Both the position numbers and the translations under genes were made by a program. Below the pieces are notes generated by a model. It made no database searches and was not told the origin of the DNA. It worked only from the letters and a program-made list of their open reading frames with translations. This document shows, one piece after another, positions 9,643 through 18,339 of a stretch of DNA of 64,000 nt. Numbering within the stretch: position 1 is the first letter of the stretch; each line of letters opens with the position of its first letter. Source of the stretch: Streptomyces sp. NBC_01241 (lineage in GTDB: Bacteria > Actinomycetota > Actinomycetes > Streptomycetales > Streptomycetaceae); NCBI RefSeq assembly GCF_041435435.1, contig NZ_CP108494.1:3816501-3880500 (forward strand), written 5' to 3'.

Positions 9643-11785
9643 CCGTCGCTCTGGCCACCCTGCGTATGCGCTGGACCACCCTCATCGGCACCTTCGTCGC
9701 ACTCGCGCTGGGTGTGGGGCTGATCGCGGTCATGGGGCTCGGCCTCGCCTCGGCCCTCGGCGCGCCGGAGCGGGCGCCGCAGCGGTTCGCCGGAGCGCCG
9801 GTGGTGGTGATGGGCAACGACACCCTGACCGTGGAGGTGCGGCGCGGGCCGTCCACGGACCGGGTCAGCCGCAGACTCATTCATCCACACCCTGTGGATA
9901 TCGAACTCCTGCGTGCCCTCCGGGCGCTCGGCCCGGTGACGCGGGACGACGGGAACAGCGCGCGCGGCGGCCCGGACGCCGTGGGTGTGGACGCGCCCCC
10001 GCCGAGGTGCGCCGTGTCATCGGCGACCGCGCCCTGGTCCTCACCGGGGACGACCGCCGCCGCGCCGACCCAGCGGCGGCGCGGGACGCCGAGGGACTGG
10101 TCACCGTGAACGCCCTGCTCGGCACGGCGGGCGGCGTCACCGCCTTCGTCGCGGTCTTCGTCGTCGCGTCGACCTTCGCCTTCGCGGTGGCACTGCGCCG
10201 ACGCGAGTTCGGGCTGCTGCGCACGGCGGGCGCCACACCGGGCCAGCTCCAGCGGCTCCTGCTGACCGAGGCCGCCGTGATCGGCACGCTCGCCTCCGCC
10301 GCGGGGTGCGTGCTGGGCCTGCGGGGTGCGCCACTGCTGGCCGGGCTACTGGTCGACGAGGGGATGGCACCGTCCTGGTTCACCGTCCGGCCGGTCGCCT
10401 GGCCGCTCCACGCCTCCTTCTGGACCGGTCTCGTCGTGGCGTTCGCGGGGGTCTGGGCGGCGTCGCGGCGGGCGGGCCGAATCGGCCCGGCCGAGGCGCT
10501 GCGCGAGGCCGACGTCGATACGGGCGTGCTGCCGCCGGCCCGTCGGCTGCTGGGCTTCGCCCTGCTCGCGGGGGCCGCGTTCCTGATGGCGAAGTCCCTC
10601 GTCACCGACCCGTCCGCGCTGCTGAAGCGGAAGACGTACACCACGCAGCCGATGGCCCTGATCACGGCCGCCGCCCTCCTCACGCCACTGCTGGTACGCC
10701 CGTTGGCCCGGCTGGTCCGGCTGCCCGGAGCGACCGGAATGCTGGTGACCGCCAACGTGTCGGCATCGCTGCGGCGTACGGCTGCGGTGGCGGCTCCGGT
10801 GCTGATCACGGTGGCGCTGGCGGGTTCGGTGGCCGGTTCCGCGGCGACGGTGTCGGCGGCGAAGGCGGCCGAGGTACGTGCGCACACCCGGGCCGATCTG
10901 GTCGTGACGGGCGAGGAGCTGAGGGTCCGGCCGGTGCCCGGCGCCACGCTGTCCGCGTCCGCCTCGACGGCCGTGTACGTACGCGAGGAGGGCACCGCTC
11001 TGCTCGCGTCCGAGGCCCGCGCCGTGGACGACGCGAAGGCCCTGGCGACGGTCGGGCGGCTGCCGGTGGTGGCGGGCGACATCCGGGATCTGGACGACCG
11101 CTCGATCGTGGTGAACGAGGAGTGGGCGCAGCACACGGTGGGCGCGACGGTCCGGGTGTGGCTCGGCGACGGGCGGCCGGCCGAGTTGCGGATCGCGGCG
11201 GTGCTGGCGCTCGGGACGGGCAACAACGGGGTCTACGTCACGAGGGCGAACGCCCCGGCGGCCCCGGTGGACCGGATCGACGTACGGCTCTCGCCGGGCG
11301 CGGACCGGGCCGCCGTCACCGCGCGCCTGCGCGACACCGGCGGCACCGTGCGGCCGACGGAGCAGTGGCTGGCCGCGACCCATCCGCGTACCGGTCCGCA
11401 GACCCGGCTCGGCCTGGCCGTGATCCTGGGGATCGCGCTGGTGTACGCGGCGATCGCCCTCGCCAACACGATGCTGATGGCGGGGTCCGTACGCTCCTCG
11501 GAGCTGAACGCGCTCCGGCTGGCCGGGGCCACCCGGTCCCGGGTCCTGGCCGTGGTGGCCGGGGAGACCCTGTTCGCGGTGGCGATCGGGGCGCTGCTCG
11601 GACTGGCCGTGACCGCAGTGAATCTGGCGGGCCTTGGCGCCGCGCTGGCCTCGCTCTCCGCACCGGTGACGGTGTCGGTGCAGTGGCCGCTGGTGGGCGG
11701 TGCGGCCGGGGTGTGCGCGGTGGTCGCGGTGGGGGCGGCGCTGCTGCCCGGAGCGGTGCGGTGCCGCTCGACGCCGGTGCACTGA
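9636..11785 (+). pseudogene. FtsX-like ABC permease, frameshifted near 10000
   Basis: Membrane subunit for the upstream ATPase. The first part (MLTVALATLRMRWTTLIGTF, one transmembrane helix and the start of an extracellular domain) is read from the GTG at 9636. The second part, with FALRRREFGLLRTAGATPGQ-like FtsX sequence and about nine further membrane segments, is in another frame from about 10003 to the stop at 11785. One extra C in the five-C run at 9998-10003 would join them as GVDAPPAEVRRV. So this is either a one-base error or a real lesion. The first extracellular domain also looks shorter than usual for two-module FtsX permeases, which suggests an internal deletion. Confidence 0.8.
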
Positions 11786-11947
11786 ACCACCGACGCCGAG
11801 CGGTCGGCGAGAGGTCCGGCCGGACCGTACGGGACCGGTCCGACAACGTGATTGGTCCATCCGGCCCCACCCGCTGACGGCATATCCACTTTCACCCTTT
11901 CACCCAGGTTTCACATGATTTCATCTCGCCATGGAGGCGATCAAGTG

Positions 11948-12949
11948 ATGACTGGTGACCGACAGCAGGACACACAGGCACGGGCGATCACATCGCGGCG
12001 ACGCGTACTGGCGGCGGCCGCACTCACACCGGTGCTGGCCGCCGCGGGGCCGGCCACCGCGTGCACCCTGCCCGCCGGAATGCCCGGGCCGGGGCACCGC
12101 AGGCGGGTCAAGCCGGTGCCGACCGGTCTGACGGACTGGGCGGCCGTCGCGAAGGCGCTGGGCCGTACCGGCAACATGCTGCGCGGAACGACGTACCACA
12201 CGAGCTTCCCCCGGCGGGACCTCCACGTGGTGTCCGATGGCGTCGTCGTCACACCGGAGCTCGCGCTGGGCACGCATGTGGCCTTCGTCCGCTACGCCGA
12301 CGGCAGCACGATGCTGATGGGCGACGTGGTGGTCACCGAGCGCGAGTTGCAGCAGGTGACCGACGCCTGGCAGGCGCACGGAATCGAGCAGACCGCGCTG
12401 CACAAGCACCTGCTCGCCCAGATCCCCGACATCTGGTGGATCCACGCCCACGCCCACGGCCACGACGCGGTGGCCCTGGCCCGCGGCCTGCGCGCCGGAT
12501 TCGACCGTACCGGGACCCCGCCCGCCCAGCCGCCCGGCCCGCCGGTCCAGGTCGACCTGGACATCGCCGGGATGGAGGCGGCGCTCGGCGCGAAGGGTTC
12601 CACCGATGACGGGCTGTACAAGGTCATCTTCGTCCGCCGCGAGACCATCGCGGACGGGCATCTGATCCTGCCCCCCGGCCTGGGATCGACCAGCGCGCTC
12701 AACTTCCAGCCGCTGGGCGGCGGCCGGGCCGCGCTCAGCGGTGACTGCGTCATGCTCGCCGGTGAGGTCCAGAACGTACTGAAGGCATTGCGGCGCGGCG
12801 GGATCAAGCTCGTCGAGCTGCACAACCACCACCTGGCGGACGACCCCCGCCTGTTCTTCACCCACTTCTGGGCCGTGGGCGACGGCGTCGAGCTCGCCCG
12901 CGCGGTGCGCCCCGCGGTGGACGCCACCGACGTCGTACCGTCCGGCTGA
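11948..12949 (+). CDS. Secreted DUF1259 protein (LppY/LpqO-like)
   Basis: A 333-residue exported protein. A Tat-type signal is visible: TSRRRVLAAAALTPVLAAAG followed by PATAC, which could also serve as a lipobox-like site. The mature part shows two related modules: VAKALGRTGNMLRGTTYHTSF with ALGTHVAFVRY, then the second copy with LNFQPLGGGRAALSGDCVML and a shared LHxH pattern (ALHKHLLAQIP, ELHNHHLADDP). This duplicated DUF1259 pattern matches the mycobacterial LppY/LpqO lipoproteins, whose role is unknown. GGAGG lies ten bases before the ATG; the GTG one codon earlier is equally possible. Confidence 0.85.
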   Translation: MTGDRQQDTQARAITSRRRVLAAAALTPVLAAAGPATACTLPAGMPGPGHRRRVKPVPTGLTDWAAVAKALGRTGNMLRGTTYHTSFPRRDLHVVSDGVVVTPELALGTHVAFVRYADGSTMLMGDVVVTERELQQVTDAWQAHGIEQTALHKHLLAQIPDIWWIHAHAHGHDAVALARGLRAGFDRTGTPPAQPPGPPVQVDLDIAGMEAALGAKGSTDDGLYKVIFVRRETIADGHLILPPGLGSTSALNFQPLGGGRAALSGDCVMLAGEVQNVLKALRRGGIKLVELHNHHLADDPRLFFTHFWAVGDGVELARAVRPAVDATDVVPSG

Positions 12950-13190
12950 GACCGGCCGCTCACGCCGACCTCACGCCGACCCCGGCGAACGCGCCGCACC
13001 CGCCGCACCGGCCGCACGGGGTCGCCGGACCGATTTGCGCCGGTCCAGCGACCCCGGCCGCCGATTCCGTTCTGCATATGGACCAATCGGCCCGAAGTGG
13101 CGCGTGCCCGTGCGGGTGACCGGGCACCCATGTCCCGTCCAGCCCGCATCTTCCTCGAACTGCCCGTCAGATCCCCCTCTGGAGCTCCGT

Positions 13191-14396
13191 ATGGAACCGG
13201 TCGCCGCCGCACGGCACTGCCCGTTCGACTATGCCGAGGCCCTCGAATTCGACCCGGTGCTCAGGCACTTGATGACCGAAGAACCCGTCTCCCGCATCCG
13301 GCTGCCGCACGGCGACGGCGAGGCGTGGCTCGTCACCGGCTACGACGACGTGCGCACGGTGACCACCGACCGGCGCTTCAGCCGGAGCGCCATCATCGGC
13401 CGGAACTTCCCGCGCATGACCCCTGAGCCGATCGTTCAGGACGAAGCGATCAACGTGATGGACCCGCCGGCCAGCAGCCGGCTGCGCAGCCTGATCTCCA
13501 AGGGATTCGCGCCCCGTCACATGGAGCGCATGAAGGTGCGTACCCAGCATGTCGTGGACGAACTGCTGGACCGCATGGAGGAGCACGGTGCCCCCGCCGA
13601 TCTCTTCGAGCACCTGGCGGCCCCGCTGCCCCTGACCACCATCTGCGAGGTCCTCGACATCCCCGAGGCCGACCGCGCACAACTGCGTGCCCATGCCCGG
13701 ACCATGATGGACACCACCGTCGAGAACAAGGAAGCCGCGGTACGCGCCAAGGCCGATCTCCGCGCCTACTTCCAGAAATTGACGGCCGAGCGGCGCGCGA
13801 ACCCGGGCGACGACCTGATCAGCGCGCTGGCCACGGCGCGCGACGGGGACGAGATCCTGGGCGATCAGGAACTGACCGTCATGGCCATGGTCCTGCTCAT
13901 CACCGGCCAGGACACCACCACGTACGAGATCGGCAACATCGCCTACACGCTGCTCACCAGGCCCAACGAGCTCGCCATGCTGCGCGAGCGCCCCGACATG
14001 CTCCCGCAGGCCATGGAGGAACTGCTGCGCTTCATCCCGTTCCGCAAGGGCGTCGGCATCCCCCGGGTCGCCCTGGAGGACGTGGAGCTGAGCGGGGTGC
14101 TGATCCGGGAGGGAGACATCGTGCACGTCTCCTACCTGACGGCCAACCGCGACCCCCGGAAGTTCGACCGGCCCGACGAGCTGGATCTGGAGCGCGAGAA
14201 TCCGTCCCACATGACGTTCGGCTGGGGCGGCCACCACTGTCTCGGCGCCCCGCTCGCCGCCACGGAACTCCAGGCCGCCATCGGAACCCTGCTGAAGCGC
14301 TTCCCCGCTCTGAAGCTGGCGACACCGGCCGAGGAAGTGCGGTGGAACAAGACGTCGATCTGGCGCTATCCCCTCGAACTGCCCGTCACCTGGTGA
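13191..14396 (+). CDS. Cytochrome P450, CYP158-like
   Basis: Soluble class I P450 of 401 residues. The I-helix oxygen-binding motif is GQDTT (residues 239-243), the K-helix ExxR is E277-R280, and the heme loop is FGWGGHHCLG with the Cys ligand at 350. The C terminus ELPVTW and the segment VSYLTANRDP resemble CYP158A2, the S. coelicolor enzyme that couples flaviolin. The next gene is the type III PKS that makes the flaviolin precursor, so a role in oxidative coupling of naphthoquinones to pigment is likely by context but not proven. GGAG sits six bases before the ATG. A rho-independent terminator follows the gene. Confidence 0.9.
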   Translation: MEPVAAARHCPFDYAEALEFDPVLRHLMTEEPVSRIRLPHGDGEAWLVTGYDDVRTVTTDRRFSRSAIIGRNFPRMTPEPIVQDEAINVMDPPASSRLRSLISKGFAPRHMERMKVRTQHVVDELLDRMEEHGAPADLFEHLAAPLPLTTICEVLDIPEADRAQLRAHARTMMDTTVENKEAAVRAKADLRAYFQKLTAERRANPGDDLISALATARDGDEILGDQELTVMAMVLLITGQDTTTYEIGNIAYTLLTRPNELAMLRERPDMLPQAMEELLRFIPFRKGVGIPRVALEDVELSGVLIREGDIVHVSYLTANRDPRKFDRPDELDLERENPSHMTFGWGGHHCLGAPLAATELQAAIGTLLKRFPALKLATPAEEVRWNKTSIWRYPLELPVTW

Positions 14397-14473
14397 CAGG
14401 GCGTACCGCGCGTCCGCGCAGGGGCCGTGCGGACCGTACGGTTCGTGACTGTCATCGATGATGCGTCGCAGCA

Positions 14474-14519
14474 GGGCGCCCGGCAACCCGGATCCATCCG
14501 GGGCACCGAGCGCCCTTTT
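14474..14519 (+). terminator. Rho-independent terminator after the P450 gene
   Basis: Outer stem GGGCGC/GCGCCC encloses an inner CCCGG/CCGGG pairing and is followed by TTTT and, after a short break, TTTTT on the plus strand. Confidence 0.75.
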
Positions 14520-14528
14520 GCGCACTTT

Positions 14529-14583
14529 TTGCACCTCTATTGCACCTCTATTGCACCCCTCTTACACTCCTCTTGTACGTCGT
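14529..14583 (+). promoter_or_regulatory. 11-bp phased direct repeats upstream of rppA
   Basis: Five repeats start at 14529, 14540, 14551, 14562 and 14573: TTGCACCTCTA twice, then TTGCACCCCTC, TTACACTCCTC and TTGTACGTCGT. The exact 11-bp period places each copy on the same DNA face, as in binding arrays of SARP-type activators. The regulator itself is not encoded in the window. Confidence 0.55.
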
Positions 14584-14938
14584 CGCGTCGGCTCGGAATC
14601 CGCACCGATCCGCTGGGACATGTGCGCCGATCCGTCCGCGATACGGCGGACATCCGCTCGACGTGCGGCCCTGATTCTTCTGCCGTAGCGTGATCCCCGA
14701 CGGCCACCCAGCCGTGGCGGATCAGCATCCGCCCACGAACGGCTAGAACTCAGTCTTCGAAGGTCGGCCCGTCCGCGCCCGTGCCAGGGGTATCGAACCC
14801 GGCGCAGGAATCCACCAGAACTCTGTCTCGCGCGCCGCCGCGCGTGACGGAACAGTGGTGGCCACTCCCGCGTCGGTTCATACCCCGTGACCGGTTCCGG
14901 GCCCGGCGGTGTGGACCAAGTCCGCTAGGAGGAGTTCC

Positions 14939-15997
14939 ATGGCGGTTCTCTGCAAGCCGGCCATCGAGGTTCCCGAATACGTCATCACCAACGAGGAAAC
15001 TCTCGAGCTGGCTCAAAGGTTGCACGGCAACCATCCGCAGATCGACCTGGTCCTTCGCTTGATCGAACACACCGGGGTGCAGAAACGGCACCTGATCCAG
15101 CCTATCGACAAGGTGCTGCAGCACCCGGGCTTCGACGCCCGCAGCGTCACGTACGAGGAACACACCAAGGCCCGGGTGCCGGCGGTGATACGCCGGGCAC
15201 TCGACGCGGCCGAACTGGAGCCGCAGCAGATCGACTTGATCGTCTACGTCTCCTGCACCGGCTTCATGATGCCGCCGCCGACCGCGTGGCTCATCGGCGC
15301 GATGGGCTTCCGCCCGGAAACCCGACAGCTGCCGATCGCCCAACTCGGCTGTGCCGCGGGCGGCGCCGCCGTCAACCGGGCCCATGACTTCTGCACGGCG
15401 TACCCCGAGGCGAATGTGCTGGTCGTCGCCTGCGAGTTCTGTTCGCTCTGTTACCAGCCCACCGACCTGAGCGTCGGATCCCTGCTGTCCAACGGCCTGT
15501 TCGGCGACGGCATAGCCGCCGTCGTACTCCGGGGCAGGGGTGGCACCGGTGTCCGTCTGGAACGCAACGGCTCGTTCGTCATCCCGGAGACCGAGGACTG
15601 GATCTCCTACGCGGTCCGCTCCACCGGGTTCCACTTCCAGCTCGACAAGCGGGTGCCCGGAACCATGGAGCCCCTCGCTCCGGTGCTGAACGCCGTCGCG
15701 GAGGAGCACCACTGGAACGCCAGCAAGCTGGACTTCTACATCATCCACGCAGGCGGCCCGCGCATCCTGGACGACCTGAGCCGCTTCCTCGACGTGCCGC
15801 CCGAAGCGTTCCGCTTCAGCCGGGCCACGCTCACCGAGTACGGCAACATCGCCAGTGCGGTGGTGCTCGACGCCCTCGGCCGCATGTTCGACGAGGCATC
15901 GGCCCTGGACGGCCACCGCGGCCTGATGGCCGGCTTCGGTCCCGGCATCACCGCCGAGATCTCCCTGGGCACCTGGACGACGGACGCCGCGTCCTGA
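14939..15997 (+). CDS. rppA: Type III polyketide synthase, 1,3,6,8-tetrahydroxynaphthalene synthase
   Basis: Chalcone synthase-like homodimeric enzyme of 352 residues that condenses five malonyl-CoA units to tetrahydroxynaphthalene, which oxidises to flaviolin and feeds melanin-like pigments. The catalytic triad is in the expected place: Cys138 in QLGCAAGG, His270 in IIHAGGPRIL and Asn303 in EYGNIAS. Cys106 (VSCTGF), typical of the bacterial tetrahydroxynaphthalene synthases, is also present. AGGAGGA is ideally spaced before the ATG. The P450 upstream is the usual partner, although the two appear to be transcribed separately because a terminator lies between them. A strong hairpin follows the gene. 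Confidence 0.95.
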   Translation: MAVLCKPAIEVPEYVITNEETLELAQRLHGNHPQIDLVLRLIEHTGVQKRHLIQPIDKVLQHPGFDARSVTYEEHTKARVPAVIRRALDAAELEPQQIDLIVYVSCTGFMMPPPTAWLIGAMGFRPETRQLPIAQLGCAAGGAAVNRAHDFCTAYPEANVLVVACEFCSLCYQPTDLSVGSLLSNGLFGDGIAAVVLRGRGGTGVRLERNGSFVIPETEDWISYAVRSTGFHFQLDKRVPGTMEPLAPVLNAVAEEHHWNASKLDFYIIHAGGPRILDDLSRFLDVPPEAFRFSRATLTEYGNIASAVVLDALGRMFDEASALDGHRGLMAGFGPGITAEISLGTWTTDAAS

Positions 15998-16049
15998 CGC
16001 GTCCCGCCTCCGGCCCGCCCGACGTGCTCGGCCCTCCGGACCCTCCCGG

Positions 16050-16096
16050 GCGCGGGGTGGGGTGAAGCCTCCGCAGCGACCCACCCCGCCCCGCGC
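16050..16096 (+). terminator. GC-rich hairpin after rppA
   Basis: Left arm GCGCGGGGTGGGGTG pairs with CCACCCCGCCCCGCGC across a 15-base loop, with one G-T wobble. There is no T-run, as is common for Streptomyces terminators. Confidence 0.65.
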
Positions 16097-16140
16097 TCGT
16101 CTCCCGGCCGCTGTCAGTGCCGGGTGTCAGACTCGACGAC

Positions 16141-17835
16141 ATGACCGAACGTTGGGCTCTGGCCACCACGGAGACCGGCGGCGCCCGCCTCGTCCCGCTG
16201 GATCCCACCGGCCTGCCCACTGCCCCGGTCCTGACCGAACCCGACCTCGTGGAGGCCGTCCGCTCCCGCCCGGACGTCACACGCTGGGTCTGGCGGTCCA
16301 CCGCCGAGATCTACCCGCGCCTGCTCGCCGCCGGCGTCCCCGTGGCCCGCTGTTACGACATCGAGGTCGCCGAATCCCTTCTCCTCGCCCACGAGGGCCG
16401 TCTCGGCGAACCCCGGTCCGCAGCCGCCGCCCACGCCCGCCTGCGCAACGCCCCCGTACCCCCCGACCCCCCGCCCCGCTCGGCCGAGCCCGGCTCACAG
16501 TCCTCCCTCTTCGAGCCGCAGTCCGGCACGGGACTGCCGTTCGACGACCTGCTCCAGGTGTACGCCGCGCAGCTCCGCCGCCACGACGCCACGGCGCACC
16601 CGGGCCGGATGCGCCTGCTGACGGCCGCCGAATCGGCCGGCACGATGGTCGCCGCCGAGATGAACCGGTCCGGTCTCCCCTGGCGCGCGGACGTGCACCG
16701 GGCAGTGCTCCACGAACTGCTCGGCGAGCGCTACGCGGGCGGCGGCGAACCCCGCAGGCTGGCCGAGCTGGCCGACGAGGTGTCGGCCGCCTTCGGCAGA
16801 CGGGTCCGCCCCGACCTCCCCGCCGACGTGGTGAAGGCGTTCGCGCAGGCCGGTATCAAGGTGAAGTCCACCCGGCGCTGGGAGCTGGCGGAGCTGGACC
16901 ATCCGGCGGTGGAACCCCTCATCCAGTACAAGAAGCTGTACCGGATCTGGACGGCGCACGGCTGGAGCTGGCTCCAGGACTGGGTGCGCGACGGCCGCTT
17001 CCGCCCCGAGTACCAGCCGGGCGGCACCGTCAGCGGCCGCTGGACGACCAACGGCGGAGGGGCGCTGCAGATCCCCAAGGTGATACGGCAGGCGGTCGTC
17101 GCCGACGAGGGCTGGCGCCTCGTCGTCGCGGACGCCGACCAGATGGAGCCCAGGGTCCTGGCCGCGATCTCCCGCGACCGCGGCCTGATGGAGGTGGCCG
17201 GCCATGACGGCGACCTCTATACGGCACTGTCGGACCAGGCCTTCCAAGGCGACCGGGAACACGCCAAGCTCGCCCTCTTGGGCGCGGTCTACGGCCAGAC
17301 GTCGGGCGACGGCCTGAAGAACCTGGCCGCCCTGCGCCGAAGATTTCCCCTGGCCGTGGCCTATGTCGACGACGCGGCGAAGGCGGGCGAGGAGGGCCGT
17401 CTCGTACGGACGTGGCTGGGCCGGACCAGTCCGCCCGCCGCCGGAAGCGGGGACGACGACGAGGCCGGCATCCCGCAGGAGAGCACCGAACAGCCTTCCG
17501 CCGATGGCGAGTTCACCCCTGGTTACGCCTCGTCGAACGCCCGGGCGCGGGGCCGCTTCACCCGCAACTTCGTGGTGCAGGGCAGCGCCGCGGACTGGGC
17601 TCTGCTGCTGCTGGCCGCTCTGCGCCGGGCGATCGGCTCCGCCGGTCTCCGGGCCGAGCTGGTCTTCTTCCAGCATGACGAGGTGATCGTGCACTGCCCG
17701 CGGGAGGAGGCCGAGGCGGTCGTGGAGGCGATCCGGGCGGCCGGTGAGCTGGCCGGGCGGACCGTCTTCGGTGAGACGCCGGTGCGGTTTCCGTTCACAA
17801 CGGCGGTGGTGGAGCGCTACTCGGACGCGAAGTGA
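16141..17835 (+). CDS. Bifunctional 3'-5' exonuclease/DNA polymerase, family A (PolA paralogue)
   Basis: A 564-residue DNA polymerase I-like protein without the 5'-3' exonuclease domain. Motif A is ADADQMEPRVLAAIS with the metal-binding Asp, motif B/O-helix is REHAKLALLGAVYGQTSGDG, and motif C is FQHDEVIVHCP. The N-terminal 200 residues sit where the 3'-5' exonuclease fold would be, but its acidic metal ligands are not obvious, so proofreading may be lost. A Ser/Pro linker (about residues 430-465) interrupts the fingers. Actinobacteria often carry this second PolA-like enzyme; its role is unknown but is presumably DNA repair. Start MTERWALATTE is chosen over an ATG-less upstream extension. 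Confidence 0.88.
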   Translation: MTERWALATTETGGARLVPLDPTGLPTAPVLTEPDLVEAVRSRPDVTRWVWRSTAEIYPRLLAAGVPVARCYDIEVAESLLLAHEGRLGEPRSAAAAHARLRNAPVPPDPPPRSAEPGSQSSLFEPQSGTGLPFDDLLQVYAAQLRRHDATAHPGRMRLLTAAESAGTMVAAEMNRSGLPWRADVHRAVLHELLGERYAGGGEPRRLAELADEVSAAFGRRVRPDLPADVVKAFAQAGIKVKSTRRWELAELDHPAVEPLIQYKKLYRIWTAHGWSWLQDWVRDGRFRPEYQPGGTVSGRWTTNGGGALQIPKVIRQAVVADEGWRLVVADADQMEPRVLAAISRDRGLMEVAGHDGDLYTALSDQAFQGDREHAKLALLGAVYGQTSGDGLKNLAALRRRFPLAVAYVDDAAKAGEEGRLVRTWLGRTSPPAAGSGDDDEAGIPQESTEQPSADGEFTPGYASSNARARGRFTRNFVVQGSAADWALLLLAALRRAIGSAGLRAELVFFQHDEVIVHCPREEAEAVVEAIRAAGELAGRTVFGETPVRFPFTTAVVERYSDAK

Positions 17836-18132
17836 TCACCCTCCGGAACCCGACCCCGACCCCGAACCGGAACCCGGGACGGAACCCGACTCCGAACCGG
17901 AGGCTGTCCCGGAATCAGCTCCTCCGTCTTGCCGTTGTCCACCCGCGCCGGGCTCCGTGGCAAGCCGGGAAGAGTGTCCCGAAGCCGGTTCGTCCCCGAA
18001 CCCGGCCAGCCCGTGTTCGTAGTGCGCCGGACGCAGATGCTGATGCCGATGGCGGGCATTGAGCTGATGGATGACGAACGCTGCGATCGCGATCATCACG
18101 AGGACGACCACGACAGTGACCAGGGTGTCCAT
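17836..18132 (-). CDS. Small membrane protein with Gly/Ser-rich tail
   Basis: A 98-residue protein with a single N-terminal membrane helix (LVTVVVVLVMIAIAAFVIHQ), a His/Arg-rich stretch (NARHRHQHLRPAHYEHGLAG) and a long SG repeat tail. It probably sits in the cytoplasmic membrane with the tail inside or outside undetermined. Its stop codon is the reverse complement half of TGATCA shared with the stop of the convergent polymerase gene. No known family is recognised. Confidence 0.65.
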   Translation of the reverse strand: MDTLVTVVVVLVMIAIAAFVIHQLNARHRHQHLRPAHYEHGLAGFGDEPASGHSSRLATEPGAGGQRQDGGADSGTASGSESGSVPGSGSGSGSGSGG

Positions 18133-18264
18133 ACGGTAGCGGCCCCCTTCGATGCGCAGGCCGACAGAACCGGCTCACCGGGAGCCGTACACATCCAGGC
18201 TACTCCGCGGCCCGCCGGCCGCCCCTCGGACAGCGGACCGTTCGCGCCCCGGCAGCACGACACC

Positions 18265-18305
18265 GGAGGTGCCCGGGCCGGATGCGCTCCGGCCCGGGCA
18301 CCTCC
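18265..18305 (-). terminator. 17-bp perfect hairpin downstream of the protease gene
   Basis: Arms GGAGGTGCCCGGGCCGG and its exact complement flank a seven-base loop, 35 bp after the protease stop. No T-run follows. Confidence 0.8.
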
Positions 18306-18339
18306 GCGCGACGGTGGTACGCCTGCGCCGTACTGCTGT

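Larger units (their letters stand above)
14397..14938. other. Gap between P450 and rppA: terminator, phased repeats, promoter
   Basis: This 542-bp gap holds the P450 terminator, then an array of 11-bp direct repeats, then about 350 bp with no convincing open frame before the rppA ribosome-binding site. The terminator implies that rppA has its own promoter here. Confidence 0.6.

Noticed and set aside
12957..12984. Two 11-bp repeats CTCACGCCGAC upstream of the P450 gene as a second activator array
   Set aside because: Only two copies in low-complexity GC-rich sequence and unlike the TTGCACC repeats near rppA.
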